The notes under the pieces were generated by a model, which saw nothing but the letters and a program-made list of their open reading frames with translations, was not told where the DNA came from and searched no databases. The position numbers and the translations under genes are program-made. Source: an uncultured Alistipes sp. (GTDB taxonomy: Bacteria > Bacteroidota > Bacteroidia > Bacteroidales > UBA932). From it: a DNA stretch of 64,000 nt. Of this stretch, positions 1-8,915 are shown piece by piece. Each line of letters starts with the position of its first letter. Position 1 is the stretch's first letter. The stretch lies in NCBI GenBank assembly GCA_900544175.1, contig UQUN01000001.1:62001-126000 (forward strand), read 5' to 3'.

Positions 1-981
1 GATGAAGTAGGAGTAGGAATAACCTCCTGAACGGCGGTAGATGGGGCAGGTATTCATGCAGGCTCCGCAGCGCAGGCATTTGAGCATGTTGCGGTGGACG
101 GGGTTGCCGAGTATCCTGCTGCGGCCGTTGTCCACGATGACGATGTGCATCTCCTGGCCTTCCACGGGCCGTTTGTAGTGTGTGGTGTAGGTGGTGGAAT
201 GCTGTCCTGTGGCGGAGCGGGCGAGCAGCCGGTGGTATATGGCGAGGGCGTCGTAGTCGGGAATCACTTTCTCGAGGCCCATGATGGCTATATGCAGTTT
301 GGGGAAGGATGTGCCCATGTCGGCGTTGCCCTCGTTGGTGCATACGACGAAGGCTCCGGACGAGGCCACGGCGAAATTGACTCCGGTCATGGCCGCATCG
401 GCATGGAGAAACTTGTCGCGCAGGTGCCCTCTGGCAGCGTGGGTGAGGTAGGTCGGGTCGCTGTTGCCGTGCTCTGTGCCTATCTCGCGTTCGAAGAGCT
501 CTCCCACTTCCTGCCTCTTGACGTGTATGGCCGGAAGGACTATGTGGCTGGGCGGCCGGTGCATAAGCTGCATGATGCGCTCTCCGAGGTCGCTCTCTAC
601 AGCCTCGATGCCGCGCTCCTCCAGATAGGGGGACAGGCCGCATTCTTCGGCGAGCATGGACTTGCTCTTGACCAGATGCCTGACTCCGTGCTCCTTGAGG
701 ATGCCGTAGACTATCTCGTTGTGCTCCTGGGCGTCCTTGGCCCAGTGTACGTGTATGCCGTTGGCCGTGGCATTGCGCTCGAACATCTCGAGGTAATGGG
801 CCAGATGCGTGACGGTATGTATCTTGGTGCGGGCCGCCGCCTCCCGCAGGGCCTCCCATTCGGGGACGGACCGGGCCATGCGGTCCCTTTTCTCGCGGAC
901 GAACCACAGGGCCTGGTTGTGCCATGCAGTCCTCTCCTTGTCGGCTATGAACTTTTCGGCTGCTTTCGAATGTGTACTCAT
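1..981 (-). CDS. lutB: Lactate utilisation iron-sulfur protein LutB (partial, 3' end off window)
   Basis: Reads leftward from the ATG at 981 for 327 codons and leaves the window still open, so the C-terminus is missing. The body matches the LUD domain of LutB/YkgF. Near residues 302-312 there is a CLRCGACMNTCP ferredoxin motif (four Cys for one 4Fe-4S cluster); a second cluster is expected beyond the edge. In the LutABC system this subunit takes part in cytoplasmic oxidation of L-lactate to pyruvate. It lies 11 bp downstream of lutA and follows lctP, so the three form one leftward operon. A LutC partner, if present, would be outside the window. Confidence 0.93.
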   Translation of the reverse strand, partial: MSTHSKAAEKFIADKERTAWHNQALWFVREKRDRMARSVPEWEALREAAARTKIHTVTHLAHYLEMFERNATANGIHVHWAKDAQEHNEIVYGILKEHGVRHLVKSKSMLAEECGLSPYLEERGIEAVESDLGERIMQLMHRPPSHIVLPAIHVKRQEVGELFEREIGTEHGNSDPTYLTHAARGHLRDKFLHADAAMTGVNFAVASSGAFVVCTNEGNADMGTSFPKLHIAIMGLEKVIPDYDALAIYHRLLARSATGQHSTTYTTHYKRPVEGQEMHIVIVDNGRSRILGNPVHRNMLKCLRCGACMNTCPIYRRSGGYSYSYFI

Positions 982-992
982 AAGATCGGATG

Positions 993-1733
993 TTAAAGGT
1001 TTGATGCTAAGATCTCGACTATGTGAATAGTCTTGACGGGCAGTTTCTGTCTCTGGATAATACCTTCCATGTGCATCAGGCAGGAGGAGTCGGCTCCGGT
1101 GATGTATTCTGCCCCGGTGGACATGTGGTCGCGGACCTTGTCGGCGCCCATGCATGCGGATACGGCCGGCTCCTCTATGGAGAACATGCCTCCGAAACCG
1201 CAGCACTCATCGACCCGGGAAGGCTCCATGACCTCTATGCCCTTCACGAGGGAAAGCAGGTCCCTGAGTTTGGAATAATGGGGAATGTTCAGCTCAGAGG
1301 GGGAGGCCAGTCGGATCAGTCTCTGTCCGTGGCAGCTGTTGTGGATGCTGACCATGTGGGGAAAATGCGCGCGGGGCAGTTCTGTAGGCCGCACCACGTC
1401 GTGGATGAACTCGCATATCTCGTATATCCGGCTGCTGAGGCACTCGTGCGCCTCCTTGTGCAGAATCTCGGGGTAGTGTTCCTTGACGAAGGCCACGCAG
1501 CTGCCGGAAGGGCCCACCACGTAGTCATAGTCCTTGAAAAGTTTCTCCATGTTGCGGGCCAGCGGGGCCGAGTCCTTCTCAAAGCCGCCGTTGGCCATGG
1601 GCTGGCCGCAGCAGGTCTGTCCGAGCGGGTAGTCCACGTCCACTCCGAGCGAGCGCAGCAGCTTGAAGGAGGCTGTGCCCACCTGAGGGTAGACGGCATT
1701 GACGAAGCAGGGAATGAAAAGTCCTATTTTCAT
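993..1733 (-). CDS. lutA: Lactate utilisation protein LutA (CCG-domain Fe-S protein)
   Basis: 246 aa, the usual length for LutA/YkgE. It carries two CCG cysteine-rich domains: CCGQPMANGG at residues 41-50, and DECCGFGGMF in the second half followed by the SSC motif near GADSSCLMH. Such domains bind Fe-S clusters in heterodisulfide-reductase-like and glycolate-oxidase-like proteins. It is placed between lctP (26 bp upstream) and lutB (11 bp downstream), consistent with a lactate uptake and oxidation operon. The family assignment is firm; the exact electron acceptor cannot be read from the sequence. Confidence 0.95.
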   Translation of the reverse strand: MKIGLFIPCFVNAVYPQVGTASFKLLRSLGVDVDYPLGQTCCGQPMANGGFEKDSAPLARNMEKLFKDYDYVVGPSGSCVAFVKEHYPEILHKEAHECLSSRIYEICEFIHDVVRPTELPRAHFPHMVSIHNSCHGQRLIRLASPSELNIPHYSKLRDLLSLVKGIEVMEPSRVDECCGFGGMFSIEEPAVSACMGADKVRDHMSTGAEYITGADSSCLMHMEGIIQRQKLPVKTIHIVEILASNL

Positions 1734-1759
1734 AATAAGATGCTGTTATGTGTCTGTTT

Positions 1760-3307
1760 TCAATATGCGAAAATGTATACGATAATACCGGTTATGACCA
1801 CGTAGCCGAGGGCGTAGAGCAGGGCTGCCTTGAGGATTTTGCCTTCCTGTCCCTGCTGTCCGCAGGCAGAGGTGGCAATGGCAATGCTCTGCGGGGAGAT
1901 GATCTTGCCTCCGGTGGCTCCGGCGGTATTGGAAGCCGAGATCCATACGGGATCCGCGCCTATGTGTTCCGCCACGCCGGCCTGCAGCTTGCCGAAAAGG
2001 ATGTTGGCCGAGGTGTCGCTGCCGGTGAGGAATGTTCCGATGGCTCCGATGGCGGGGGCGAACAGCGGGTAAAGTGCTCCTGTGGCCGTGGCCAGTGCGA
2101 CGGCGAGGGTATTGATCATGCCCGAGGTCTCCATGATCGAGGAGAAGCCCACGAGGCAGATGACCGTGATGAATGTCTTTTTGAGCTGTACGGTGGATTT
2201 CCACAGCAGCCTTAGCAGTCCGCCGGCCTTACCTCCCTGCAGCAGTCCGCCGGCGAATGAGCCGATGAACAGCAGGAGTCCGCCCTGGACGAGCCATTGT
2301 ACGGACCATGTGCGGGTCTCTCCGCCGATGTTGAAGCCGATGGATGTTTCGGCAACGGGAGCCAGGATATCCTTGATGGGCAGCAGGGGGCTGGTCAGCA
2401 GTATGAGCAGCATGATCAGGGCGTATACGGCCCAGGCCTGGATTATCTCTCGTGTGGTGTGCTTTCGTAAGGAATGTGTCGCCGCTGTCCCGGAATTGTC
2501 CGGTTCTGAGTCCTGTGCGGAGTTCCGTGCCGTGCGGCGGTCCAGGATGCGGCCCAGCAGGATGATGACCGCGATGGCTGCGACGGAGCCGAGAATGGCC
2601 GGGGTTTCCGGTCCGATATATCTGGCCGCAAGGTATTGGACGGCTAAGGATACTGCTCCGATGACCGTACCGATGAGGATGTTGCGGGGCAGAGCCTTCT
2701 TCCCCGGTACAGTCAGCTGGGCAATGACTATCGGTACCAATATCATGGTTACGGCCAGCTGGGCTACAACTGCCGGAGCCACTTTCATCACATCCAGCGA
2801 GGTCTCCTGCGCCAGGACGATGACCGGCACTCCGACCGCCCCGAAAGCCGTGGGCACGCTGTTGGCGATGAGGCTGACCAGTGCGGAGAAGACCGGCTTG
2901 AACCCGAGGCTGATGAGAATCGCCGCCGGTATGGCCACGGCCGTACCGAATCCGGCCATGCCCTCCAGCAGTCCCCCGAATCCCCAGGTGATGAGCAGCA
3001 CCTGGATGCATTTGTTGGAGGAGATGGATGAGAACTGGGCCTTGAGCACCTCAATCTTCCCGGTGTGCAGGAGTACGTTGTAGCTGTAGATGGCCATAAG
3101 GATGATCAGCAGTATGGGAACCAGTGCCTTGAGCGCACCGTAGAAAAACGACAATCCCGTCTGCTGCAGCGGCTGGCCGAAATACCATACCGCTATGACG
3201 ATGGTGACAATCAGTGTTATCAAACTGCTCCGGTCTCCCGGAACCTTGAACACGCCCATCAGTACAATCAGTGTCAGGATGGGCAGAAGAGCAAGTAAAA
3301 CGTCCAT
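1760..3307 (-). CDS. lctP: L-lactate permease (LctP family)
   Basis: 515 aa, hydrophobic throughout, with about 12 or more predicted membrane segments. It contains the family stretch WGFGGLLEGMAGFGTAVAIP near residues 108-127 and the C-terminal region ending in GATGGKIISPQSIAIA. LctP/LldP proteins import lactate (or glycolate) with protons across the inner membrane. It is first in the leftward lctP-lutA-lutB operon, which supports lactate as substrate. Slightly shorter than the E. coli homologue (about 550 aa), with a charged loop in the middle. Confidence 0.93.
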   Translation of the reverse strand: MDVLLALLPILTLIVLMGVFKVPGDRSSLITLIVTIVIAVWYFGQPLQQTGLSFFYGALKALVPILLIILMAIYSYNVLLHTGKIEVLKAQFSSISSNKCIQVLLITWGFGGLLEGMAGFGTAVAIPAAILISLGFKPVFSALVSLIANSVPTAFGAVGVPVIVLAQETSLDVMKVAPAVVAQLAVTMILVPIVIAQLTVPGKKALPRNILIGTVIGAVSLAVQYLAARYIGPETPAILGSVAAIAVIILLGRILDRRTARNSAQDSEPDNSGTAATHSLRKHTTREIIQAWAVYALIMLLILLTSPLLPIKDILAPVAETSIGFNIGGETRTWSVQWLVQGGLLLFIGSFAGGLLQGGKAGGLLRLLWKSTVQLKKTFITVICLVGFSSIMETSGMINTLAVALATATGALYPLFAPAIGAIGTFLTGSDTSANILFGKLQAGVAEHIGADPVWISASNTAGATGGKIISPQSIAIATSACGQQGQEGKILKAALLYALGYVVITGIIVYIFAY

Positions 3308-3332
3308 GGCGACACATATCTCAATTCGCGCG

Positions 3333-3340
3333 CAAAATTA
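3333..3340 (-). promoter_or_regulatory. -7 box for lctP-lutA-lutB
   Basis: Minus-strand TAATTTTG (TAnnTTTG consensus), 25 bp before the lctP start. No clear TTTG -33 box at the usual distance. Confidence 0.5.
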
Positions 3341-3349
3341 CAAAAAATC

Positions 3350-3604
3350 TCAAAACAGCATGAGGACTTTGTTCCCGGCCGCTGTTTCCGTCCCGGTTAT
3401 ATTCCCGGTCAGGTCTCTGCCTCTCCGTTTTCGTTCTCTCCTCTGTAATCGGGATACGGGCTCCTCTTGCCCGAAACCCTCTATCGCCCCCTTGCGTATC
3501 AGCCAGCCCCAGTTCTTCTGGCCGTAGGAGGTCTTGTACAGGTACACCGGCATTTCCCAGTCCGAGAACATCTTCGGAAGCCTCAGCTCAGATGCTATAA
3601 TCAT
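3350..3604 (-). CDS. Unrecognised small ORF (84 aa)
   Basis: An 84-codon reading frame whose N-terminal half looks protein-like (WEMPVYLYKTSYGQKNWGW) and whose C-terminal half is Arg-rich and low in complexity. I do not recognise a family. It lies just upstream of the lctP promoter in the same direction and may be a fragment of a lost gene or not coding at all. Confidence 0.2.
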   Translation of the reverse strand: MIIASELRLPKMFSDWEMPVYLYKTSYGQKNWGWLIRKGAIEGFGQEEPVSRLQRRERKRRGRDLTGNITGTETAAGNKVLMLF

Positions 3605-3732
3605 TTCCTCCCGTTTCGAGGAGGAGCAGATAAGCAGCAGAATACAGTAATGTTGCTCAGGTCAGTTTTGGATCGATGTCGCCGACGAGGAGATTCTGCC
3701 CTTTGTGCTTGTGTTCAGGTGATGCACCTTAG

Positions 3733-3906
3733 GTCCAGCAGTAAAAGTGTGAAAATAGTCTTGATATTCAGGGGATTCTGGAGGTGCTGCATGTCGGACC
3801 TGGGGTAAAATGACGGTTTTATGGCAAAAAATGCGGGGTCCAGCAAAATGGAGAATCTGTATGGGATTTGTAATCAGTAAGATATGTTTTGCAGTGGCTG
3901 TTGGAC
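3733..3906. repeat. Orphan RAYT-1-type composite repeat element
   Basis: GTCCAGCA at 3733-3740 and again at 3838-3845, with degenerate partner arms: TGCTGC...GGACC at 3785-3800 and TGTTGGAC at 3899-3906. The central spacer contains GGGTAAAATGACGGTTTT, nearly the same as the spacer of the element at 13812-13983 downstream of RAYT-1. Internal boxes TTGATATTCAGG (about 3761-3772) and TGTAATCAG match the TGATTATCAG boxes there. No transposase gene is adjacent. The rest of the 3605-4080 gap holds nothing I recognise apart from the crcB-like fragment. Confidence 0.75.
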
Positions 3907-3998
3907 TTACCGAAGTGTAGTAGCTGGTACGTGTATACTCGATTCCGGCTTTTGGGAATAAGGCGCGCTGCCTGTGGAATTGCCGCTCTGGAGCATCG

Positions 3999-4082
3999 TC
4001 ACGGCTTGGAGAATGTCGAGACAGGATATCGGAGTATGCTGCCGATGCAGCCTCCGAGTCCTACGGGCAGTATGATCGGATC
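3999..4082 (-). pseudogene. Possible crcB (fluoride exporter) N-terminal fragment
   Basis: The minus-strand frame reads ILPVGLGGCIGSILRYPVS and ends at a TGA 25-28 residues in. The GLGGxIGSxLRY pattern is the conserved start of CrcB fluoride channels. There is no ATG in frame and no continuation of the protein, and the fragment begins within the stop codon of the upstream acyltransferase. I read it as a gene remnant; chance similarity over so short a stretch is possible. Confidence 0.4.
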
Positions 4083-5445
4083 ATGCTGGCTCCTCTTCTT
4101 TATGCAGAAGGTCCAGGAACTGTCGTCGCAGGTCCCGGATGGAGCGGCGGAGCTTCGGGGCGCAGAGCAGCCGCAGGTCGGATACTGCCAGCCGCAGCAG
4201 TCTCCAGGCTTCCTGGCACAGGACGGTGGCGGGCACGAGGGCGATTGACAGACCCAGGGCCCATTCCCACGGAAGGGTGCAGTAGAGGACAATGGCGTAG
4301 ATGATGAGCAGCAGCGGCCAGAGCACGAGTGTGACTACAAAGCGGATGGAGTTGTAGAACGCGCGGTCTTTCATCTTCGAGAAGAGGAAGGCTGAAAGGC
4401 CGGTTACGGGGAGGGTCAGCACTCCGGCCGGAATAGTGTAGGGGAGGGTGACAATGAGTACCAGCAGCTGGAGCAGGCGGGACCAGAAGGGGTGCTTCTT
4501 GATGACGGAACCGAGGGAAATACCACGTTCCTCCCGCTCGCGGTGGATGTCGGCGGCACTGCTTAACAGTTCTGCGGCTTTCTTCGGTTCGGAGACCCGC
4601 AATCGGGCTATTTGTCCGAGGGTCATCTTGTTGGCCGCGAATCGAGTGGTCAGGGAGTGGCGGCGTAAGCCTGGATGCTCCTTCTTCCAGGAATCCACCT
4701 GCTGATTGATGACGGCGGCACAGGTATCTAAGGTAGCATCGTAGTATTCGTCATCGGGAATGTAGAGGATGACCTCCTTCATCCGCTCTGTGAGCTCGTC
4801 CTTCATCAGGTTCATCATCTCGGGCTGGGAGAGCGAGGCATGCTCCCTGATATATCCGCTGACGTTGATCGGGTCACCTATCTGTACCAGGACGGTGGAG
4901 CGGAACCGGAAGAAGTTTCCGTATTCCAGACCTACCGGCACGATGTACAGGGGCAGGCGCCCGTCCATGATCTTTTCGGCTTCGAGGGCGATTCGGAATA
5001 TGCCTTTGGACAGGGGCAGCAGCGAATGCTTTGCCTGATGCCTCCCTTCGGGCAGTATGCAGAAGGGTACTTTGTCAAGTAACACATCCACGCTCTTGTG
5101 GATGATCTCGGTGTTCTTGCGCACCTCGTCCATACCGTCGCGGATGCGCATGATGGGCATGATCTTCAGGAAGCGGAGAATCTTCGCGACTTTTGGGTTC
5201 CTGAAAATGTCGGCCCTGGCCACGAATACCTTCTGCTTGCGGTCCATGGCCAGAATCACCAGCGCGTCCATCAGGGCGTTTGTGTGGTTCGGGGCGTAGA
5301 TGACAGCTCCGTCGGCTGGTACTTTTTCCAGTCCCACGTATTTTATCCTGCGGTATGCCATCCGCAGCATGAAATCGACGTAATGCCGCAGAAAGGCGTA
5401 GAGTCCGTTGAAGTCCTGAATTTTCCTGTTTTCCTTCTTACCCAT
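4081..5445 (-). CDS. PlsC-type acyltransferase with C-terminal membrane segments
   Basis: 454 aa. The N-terminal half is a glycerolipid acyltransferase domain: NHTNALMD at residues 53-60 gives an H-X5-D active site, as in the NHPNALID subgroup rather than the classical H-X4-D. CILPEGRHQ is the acceptor-binding block. The C-terminal third has about four hydrophobic segments (around residues 320-430), which anchor it in the inner membrane. Probable role is acyl transfer to glycerol-phosphate or a related phospholipid precursor. It sits 12 bp downstream of the BASS transporter in the same leftward run. The exact acceptor is unknown. Confidence 0.85.
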   Translation of the reverse strand: MGKKENRKIQDFNGLYAFLRHYVDFMLRMAYRRIKYVGLEKVPADGAVIYAPNHTNALMDALVILAMDRKQKVFVARADIFRNPKVAKILRFLKIMPIMRIRDGMDEVRKNTEIIHKSVDVLLDKVPFCILPEGRHQAKHSLLPLSKGIFRIALEAEKIMDGRLPLYIVPVGLEYGNFFRFRSTVLVQIGDPINVSGYIREHASLSQPEMMNLMKDELTERMKEVILYIPDDEYYDATLDTCAAVINQQVDSWKKEHPGLRRHSLTTRFAANKMTLGQIARLRVSEPKKAAELLSSAADIHREREERGISLGSVIKKHPFWSRLLQLLVLIVTLPYTIPAGVLTLPVTGLSAFLFSKMKDRAFYNSIRFVVTLVLWPLLLIIYAIVLYCTLPWEWALGLSIALVPATVLCQEAWRLLRLAVSDLRLLCAPKLRRSIRDLRRQFLDLLHKEEEPA

Positions 5446-5457
5446 TGTACTTGAAAA

Positions 5458-6432
5458 TTATGCTGCCGCCTTGACATTGCCCTCCGGAAGGGGATGCCTG
5501 CGGAAGATGGCGGCCAAAGTGAGACCGGCGATGATATGCCAGATACCCCACCATGCCGTTACAAAAAGCATTCCTCCGTAGTGTCCGTGCCATATCTCCG
5601 GAGGGAATATGGCGGGGTTGAACAGTAGCACCAGTCCGAGTCCCGAGTTCTGGATGCCGACCTCAATCGTTATTGACCTGCGGTCTCTCAGCGGCAGACG
5701 GGCCGCCATCCCTCCGAAATATCCCGTGGCGAATGCGGCGGCGTTATGTACCAGTACAATCAGGAAGATGAATATGATATTGTCGATGAACAACTGGAAA
5801 TTCTGGGAGAATGATGCCACTACCATTACTAAGAAGAGGAGGATGGAGAGGGTCTGAGCCGGTTTGGTGATCTTCTTCGTGGCGTTGGGGAAATACCGGG
5901 CGAAGAGCATTCCCAGGACGATGGGGATGCCTAAGAGCAGCAGTATCTGCCACAGCATCGGCAGGAAAGGAATGACCAGCCGGGGAATTTCACCGGTGAT
6001 GCTTATGGCATTGTAGTACAATGTTCCCCAGATGAAGAAATTGAACGGAGTAATCAGGGGGGCGAATGCGGTCGTCACTGCTGTCATGCTCACGGAAAGC
6101 TCTACGTTGCCCTTCGAGAGGGAGGAGATGAAATTGGAGATGTTGCCCCCGGGACAGGACGCCACCAGTATCATGCCCAGGGCCACCATCGGGGTGATCC
6201 AGTGGTTCAGGGCCATGCAGATCAGGAATGTCACAGCGGGCAGTCCGACCCATTGCAGCAGAATGCCGGTGATGATGGATCTGGGATGGCGGAACACCTG
6301 TTTGAAAGTGTCCAGCCTTATCCCGAGGGCCACTCCGAACATGATGAAAGCCAGCAGGATGTTGACTATCATCATGCCGTTCTCCCCGAAGTTGATGGAG
6401 ATGGAGTTGAGGCTTTCCAGTTGCTCTTTCAT
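5458..6432 (-). CDS. Bile acid:sodium symporter (BASS) family transporter
   Basis: 324 aa with about 9-10 hydrophobic segments and the family features GVALGIRLDTFKQVFRHPR near the N-terminus, SCPGGNISNFISSLSKGN in the middle and EVGIQNSGLGLVL towards the end. BASS proteins couple sodium entry to uptake of organic anions. The substrate cannot be told from the sequence; bile acids are only one of several known substrates in the family. It lies between pgk (51 bp upstream) and the acyltransferase (12 bp downstream). Confidence 0.88.
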   Translation of the reverse strand: MKEQLESLNSISINFGENGMMIVNILLAFIMFGVALGIRLDTFKQVFRHPRSIITGILLQWVGLPAVTFLICMALNHWITPMVALGMILVASCPGGNISNFISSLSKGNVELSVSMTAVTTAFAPLITPFNFFIWGTLYYNAISITGEIPRLVIPFLPMLWQILLLLGIPIVLGMLFARYFPNATKKITKPAQTLSILLFLVMVVASFSQNFQLFIDNIIFIFLIVLVHNAAAFATGYFGGMAARLPLRDRRSITIEVGIQNSGLGLVLLFNPAIFPPEIWHGHYGGMLFVTAWWGIWHIIAGLTLAAIFRRHPLPEGNVKAAA

Positions 6433-6483
6433 ATACCTAAGACGACGCAGCAGTTTGCCTGTTCTGTCTTTTTCTGCACGCCG

Positions 6484-7734
6484 TTATTCCCTGATGGCCT
6501 TGATTCCGGGCAGTTCCTTTCCTTCTAAGAACTCCAGCATCGCACCGCCGCCGGTAGACACGTAGCTGACCTTGTCGGCATAGCCCATCTGGGTAACTGC
6601 CGCCACTGAGTCGCCGCCGCCTACGAGGGTGAACGCTCCCTTCTCAGTGGCTTCTGCGAGAATCCCGGCTATGGAGTTGGTGCCGTGAGCGAAGTTGGGC
6701 ATCTCGAATACTCCTACGGGACCGTTCCAGAGTATGGTTCTGGAGTTCAGCAGTACCTCTCTCCACTCGGCTACTGCCTTGGGGGATGCGTCCATACCCA
6801 TCCATCCGTCTGGGATGGCGTTGGCCTGGCATATCTGTGTATGTGCGTTGTTGTCAAATGCGTCAGCGGCCACAACCTCTGTTGAGAAGTACAGTTTTAC
6901 ACCTTTCTCCCTGGCCTTGGACATAGTGTCGAGGGCTGTCTGGAGCTGGTCGTCCTCTACGAGAGAAGTCCCGATAGCGCCTCCCTGGGCTTTCATGAAG
7001 GTATAGACCATGCCGCCGCCGATAATCATGTTGTCGGCCAGATCGAGCAGGTGCTCTATGACTCCGAGTTTGGAGGAGACTTTGGCTCCGCCGAGGATGA
7101 CGGTCAGGGGACGCTGGGGATTGCCTAAGACCTTGTCAATCGCCTTGATCTCACCCTCCATCACGTAGCCGAACATCTTGTCGTTGGGGAAGTATTTGGC
7201 GATGAGGGCTGTGGATGCGTGGGCCCGGTGGGCAGTTCCGAATGCGTCGTTGATATAACAGTCCGCGTAAGAAGCCAGGTGCTCGGTGAATTTCTTCTGG
7301 CTCTCTTTCACTGCGGCCTTTGCGGCTTTCTTCTCCTCTTCGGTGGCGTCCTCGGCCAGTCCGCGGGGCTTGCCTTCCTCCTCTGCGTAGAAACGCAGGT
7401 TCTCGAGCAGGAGCACTTCGCCGGGCTTGAGGGCGGCGGCCTGCTCATCGGCCTTCATGCAGTCGGGAGCGAACTGCACCCTGGTGCCGAGCAGTTCCTC
7501 TATGCGTCCTATAATGTGCTTGAGAGAGAATTTTTCCGCAGGTCCTTTCGGTTTCCCGAGGTGGGACATTATGATGAGGGAGCCTCCGCCTGCCAGTACC
7601 TTTTTCAGGGTGGGGATGGCGGCACGGATACGTGTGTCGTCAGTGATGTTGAAATCCGAGTCGAGGGGGACGTTGAAATCCACTCTCACAATGGCTTTCT
7701 TGCCATTAAAGTCATAAGAGTCTATGTTCTGCAT
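6484..7734 (-). CDS. pgk: Phosphoglycerate kinase
   Basis: 416 aa, full length. It shows the N-domain VDFNVPLD and SHLGKPKG motifs that bind 3-phosphoglycerate, GGAKVSSKLGV in the middle, and the nucleotide-binding NGPVGVFE and GGGDSVAAV motifs. It catalyses transfer of phosphate from 1,3-bisphosphoglycerate to ADP in glycolysis. It has its own -7 box and precedes the BASS and acyltransferase genes on the same strand. Confidence 0.98.
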   Translation of the reverse strand: MQNIDSYDFNGKKAIVRVDFNVPLDSDFNITDDTRIRAAIPTLKKVLAGGGSLIIMSHLGKPKGPAEKFSLKHIIGRIEELLGTRVQFAPDCMKADEQAAALKPGEVLLLENLRFYAEEEGKPRGLAEDATEEEKKAAKAAVKESQKKFTEHLASYADCYINDAFGTAHRAHASTALIAKYFPNDKMFGYVMEGEIKAIDKVLGNPQRPLTVILGGAKVSSKLGVIEHLLDLADNMIIGGGMVYTFMKAQGGAIGTSLVEDDQLQTALDTMSKAREKGVKLYFSTEVVAADAFDNNAHTQICQANAIPDGWMGMDASPKAVAEWREVLLNSRTILWNGPVGVFEMPNFAHGTNSIAGILAEATEKGAFTLVGGGDSVAAVTQMGYADKVSYVSTGGGAMLEFLEGKELPGIKAIRE

Positions 7735-7756
7735 AACCGTGTAGTTTATTTGGCTG

Positions 7757-7764
7757 CAAAATTA
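7757..7764 (-). promoter_or_regulatory. -7 box for pgk
   Basis: Minus-strand TAATTTTG, 22 bp before the pgk ATG. Confidence 0.55.
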
Positions 7765-7829
7765 TAAAAATATCCGGAATAATCCTGCATGCAGTTGCCG
7801 CGTCAGCCGCATCCGGCTGTGCGTATGGC

Positions 7830-8915
7830 CTACAGCTGTATCCTGAACAGGGTGGTGGAACCGTCGTCGTTGAATCTTGACCAGTAGAGCACGTTGTCTT
7901 TCTCGAACTGCGGGATTATCCTGTATTCGTGTCCTCCGGAACGGAATATGAAACCGGCATCCACACCGTTGTCGAATTCTTCCTCAGTGTATGTGGTGTG
8001 CAGCATTCTTTTCCCCGTCTCAGTGTCGTAGACATCGTAATACCACATATTGTTTTTGGAGAACAGGTATTCTATCATATAGTATCTGCCGCATATTGCC
8101 TCGTACTGTATCTGGAAATATTTATCCCATGCAGGGTTGTCTACTGTGGCATACAGCTCCGCCGGCATCTCATGTTTTCCGCAGTCGACTCTCAGGTACG
8201 GCGTGAATGAGGAGTCAGTGATCTCGTAATAGGTATACTCTCCGAATGGCTTGTACAGGACCTTCGAGTTGAACACGTCAATGCCCTCGAACGCGATGAT
8301 GCCTCTTTTCGAGCGCTGGGCGTCGTTCATGAGCGGCATCATCCTGTGTACGGGGTTGAAGTCCCGGTCCAGGACGGTTATGCAGTGCTCTCTCTCCGAG
8401 TTGGATATCCCGGTGGCGGCGTATAGGCTTTTGCCGAGAGGCGCGATGTCTCCGACAAGGACAGTCTCCCCGTTCTTCATCTCGTCCTTGAAGTTTCCAT
8501 CAGCGTCCAGCCTTATGATCTTGTTCCACGTGTCATAAATTAGTATTTCATCGTTGTACTGGTCGTATATGATGCTTGTCAGATTGGTGAACTCGCCCGG
8601 TCCCCTTCCGTGAATGTCGTGCGAGTCCAGGACCCGTCCGTCGTGGCTGAGGACCACTATGATGTCGTCTGCCGTCAAACCGAAGAACCTGTCGTCCGAC
8701 ACTCCGAAGATTCTGATGTCGAACAGCGAGTCCGTCCTGAACGTGACTGTGTCGATTCTCGTGGCGATGCTTTCCAATCCCGTCGAGTCCGTCCTGTTCA
8801 GGTTCTTCCAGATGCTGACTGTGTTGACATCTTCCTGTCCGCACGATACAAGCAGGTTGATGCACGACAGGAGTGCTGTCAGGGTGATGATGCTTCGTGT
8901 GTGTGCCGGTCTCAT
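7830..8915 (-). CDS. 6-bladed beta-propeller lipoprotein (copy 1)
   Basis: 361 aa. It begins with a lipoprotein signal peptide ending in LLVSC, so Cys25 would be lipidated and the protein anchored in a membrane facing the periplasm or surface. The rest follows the Bacteroidota 6-bladed beta-propeller pattern (blocks such as HGRGPGEFTNL and LIYDTWNKIIRLDADGNF, typical of NHL-like blades). From the SCGQ residues to the stop it is the same as the protein at 10089-11186 apart from one Ile/Val change. The start overlaps the preceding gene by ATGA. Function unknown; no catalytic motif is visible. Confidence 0.85.
   Translation of the reverse strand: MRPAHTRSIITLTALLSCINLLVSCGQEDVNTVSIWKNLNRTDSTGLESIATRIDTVTFRTDSLFDIRIFGVSDDRFFGLTADDIIVVLSHDGRVLDSHDIHGRGPGEFTNLTSIIYDQYNDEILIYDTWNKIIRLDADGNFKDEMKNGETVLVGDIAPLGKSLYAATGISNSEREHCITVLDRDFNPVHRMMPLMNDAQRSKRGIIAFEGIDVFNSKVLYKPFGEYTYYEITDSSFTPYLRVDCGKHEMPAELYATVDNPAWDKYFQIQYEAICGRYYMIEYLFSKNNMWYYDVYDTETGKRMLHTTYTEEEFDNGVDAGFIFRSGGHEYRIIPQFEKDNVLYWSRFNDDGSTTLFRIQL
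7832..8847 (-). repeat. 1,016-bp duplicated block, copy 1
   Basis: Matches 10091-11106 at a constant offset of 2,259 bp with no indels. Differences found by eye: G7851/A10110 and T8813/C11072. The block begins inside the stop codon and ends at the lipobox, so it covers only the mature protein. Confidence 0.9.

Noticed and set aside
94..996. 300-codon open frame on the plus strand
   Set aside because: It is antisense to lutB, whose product has clear motifs; the plus-strand translation is Gly/Val/His-rich with no family pattern.
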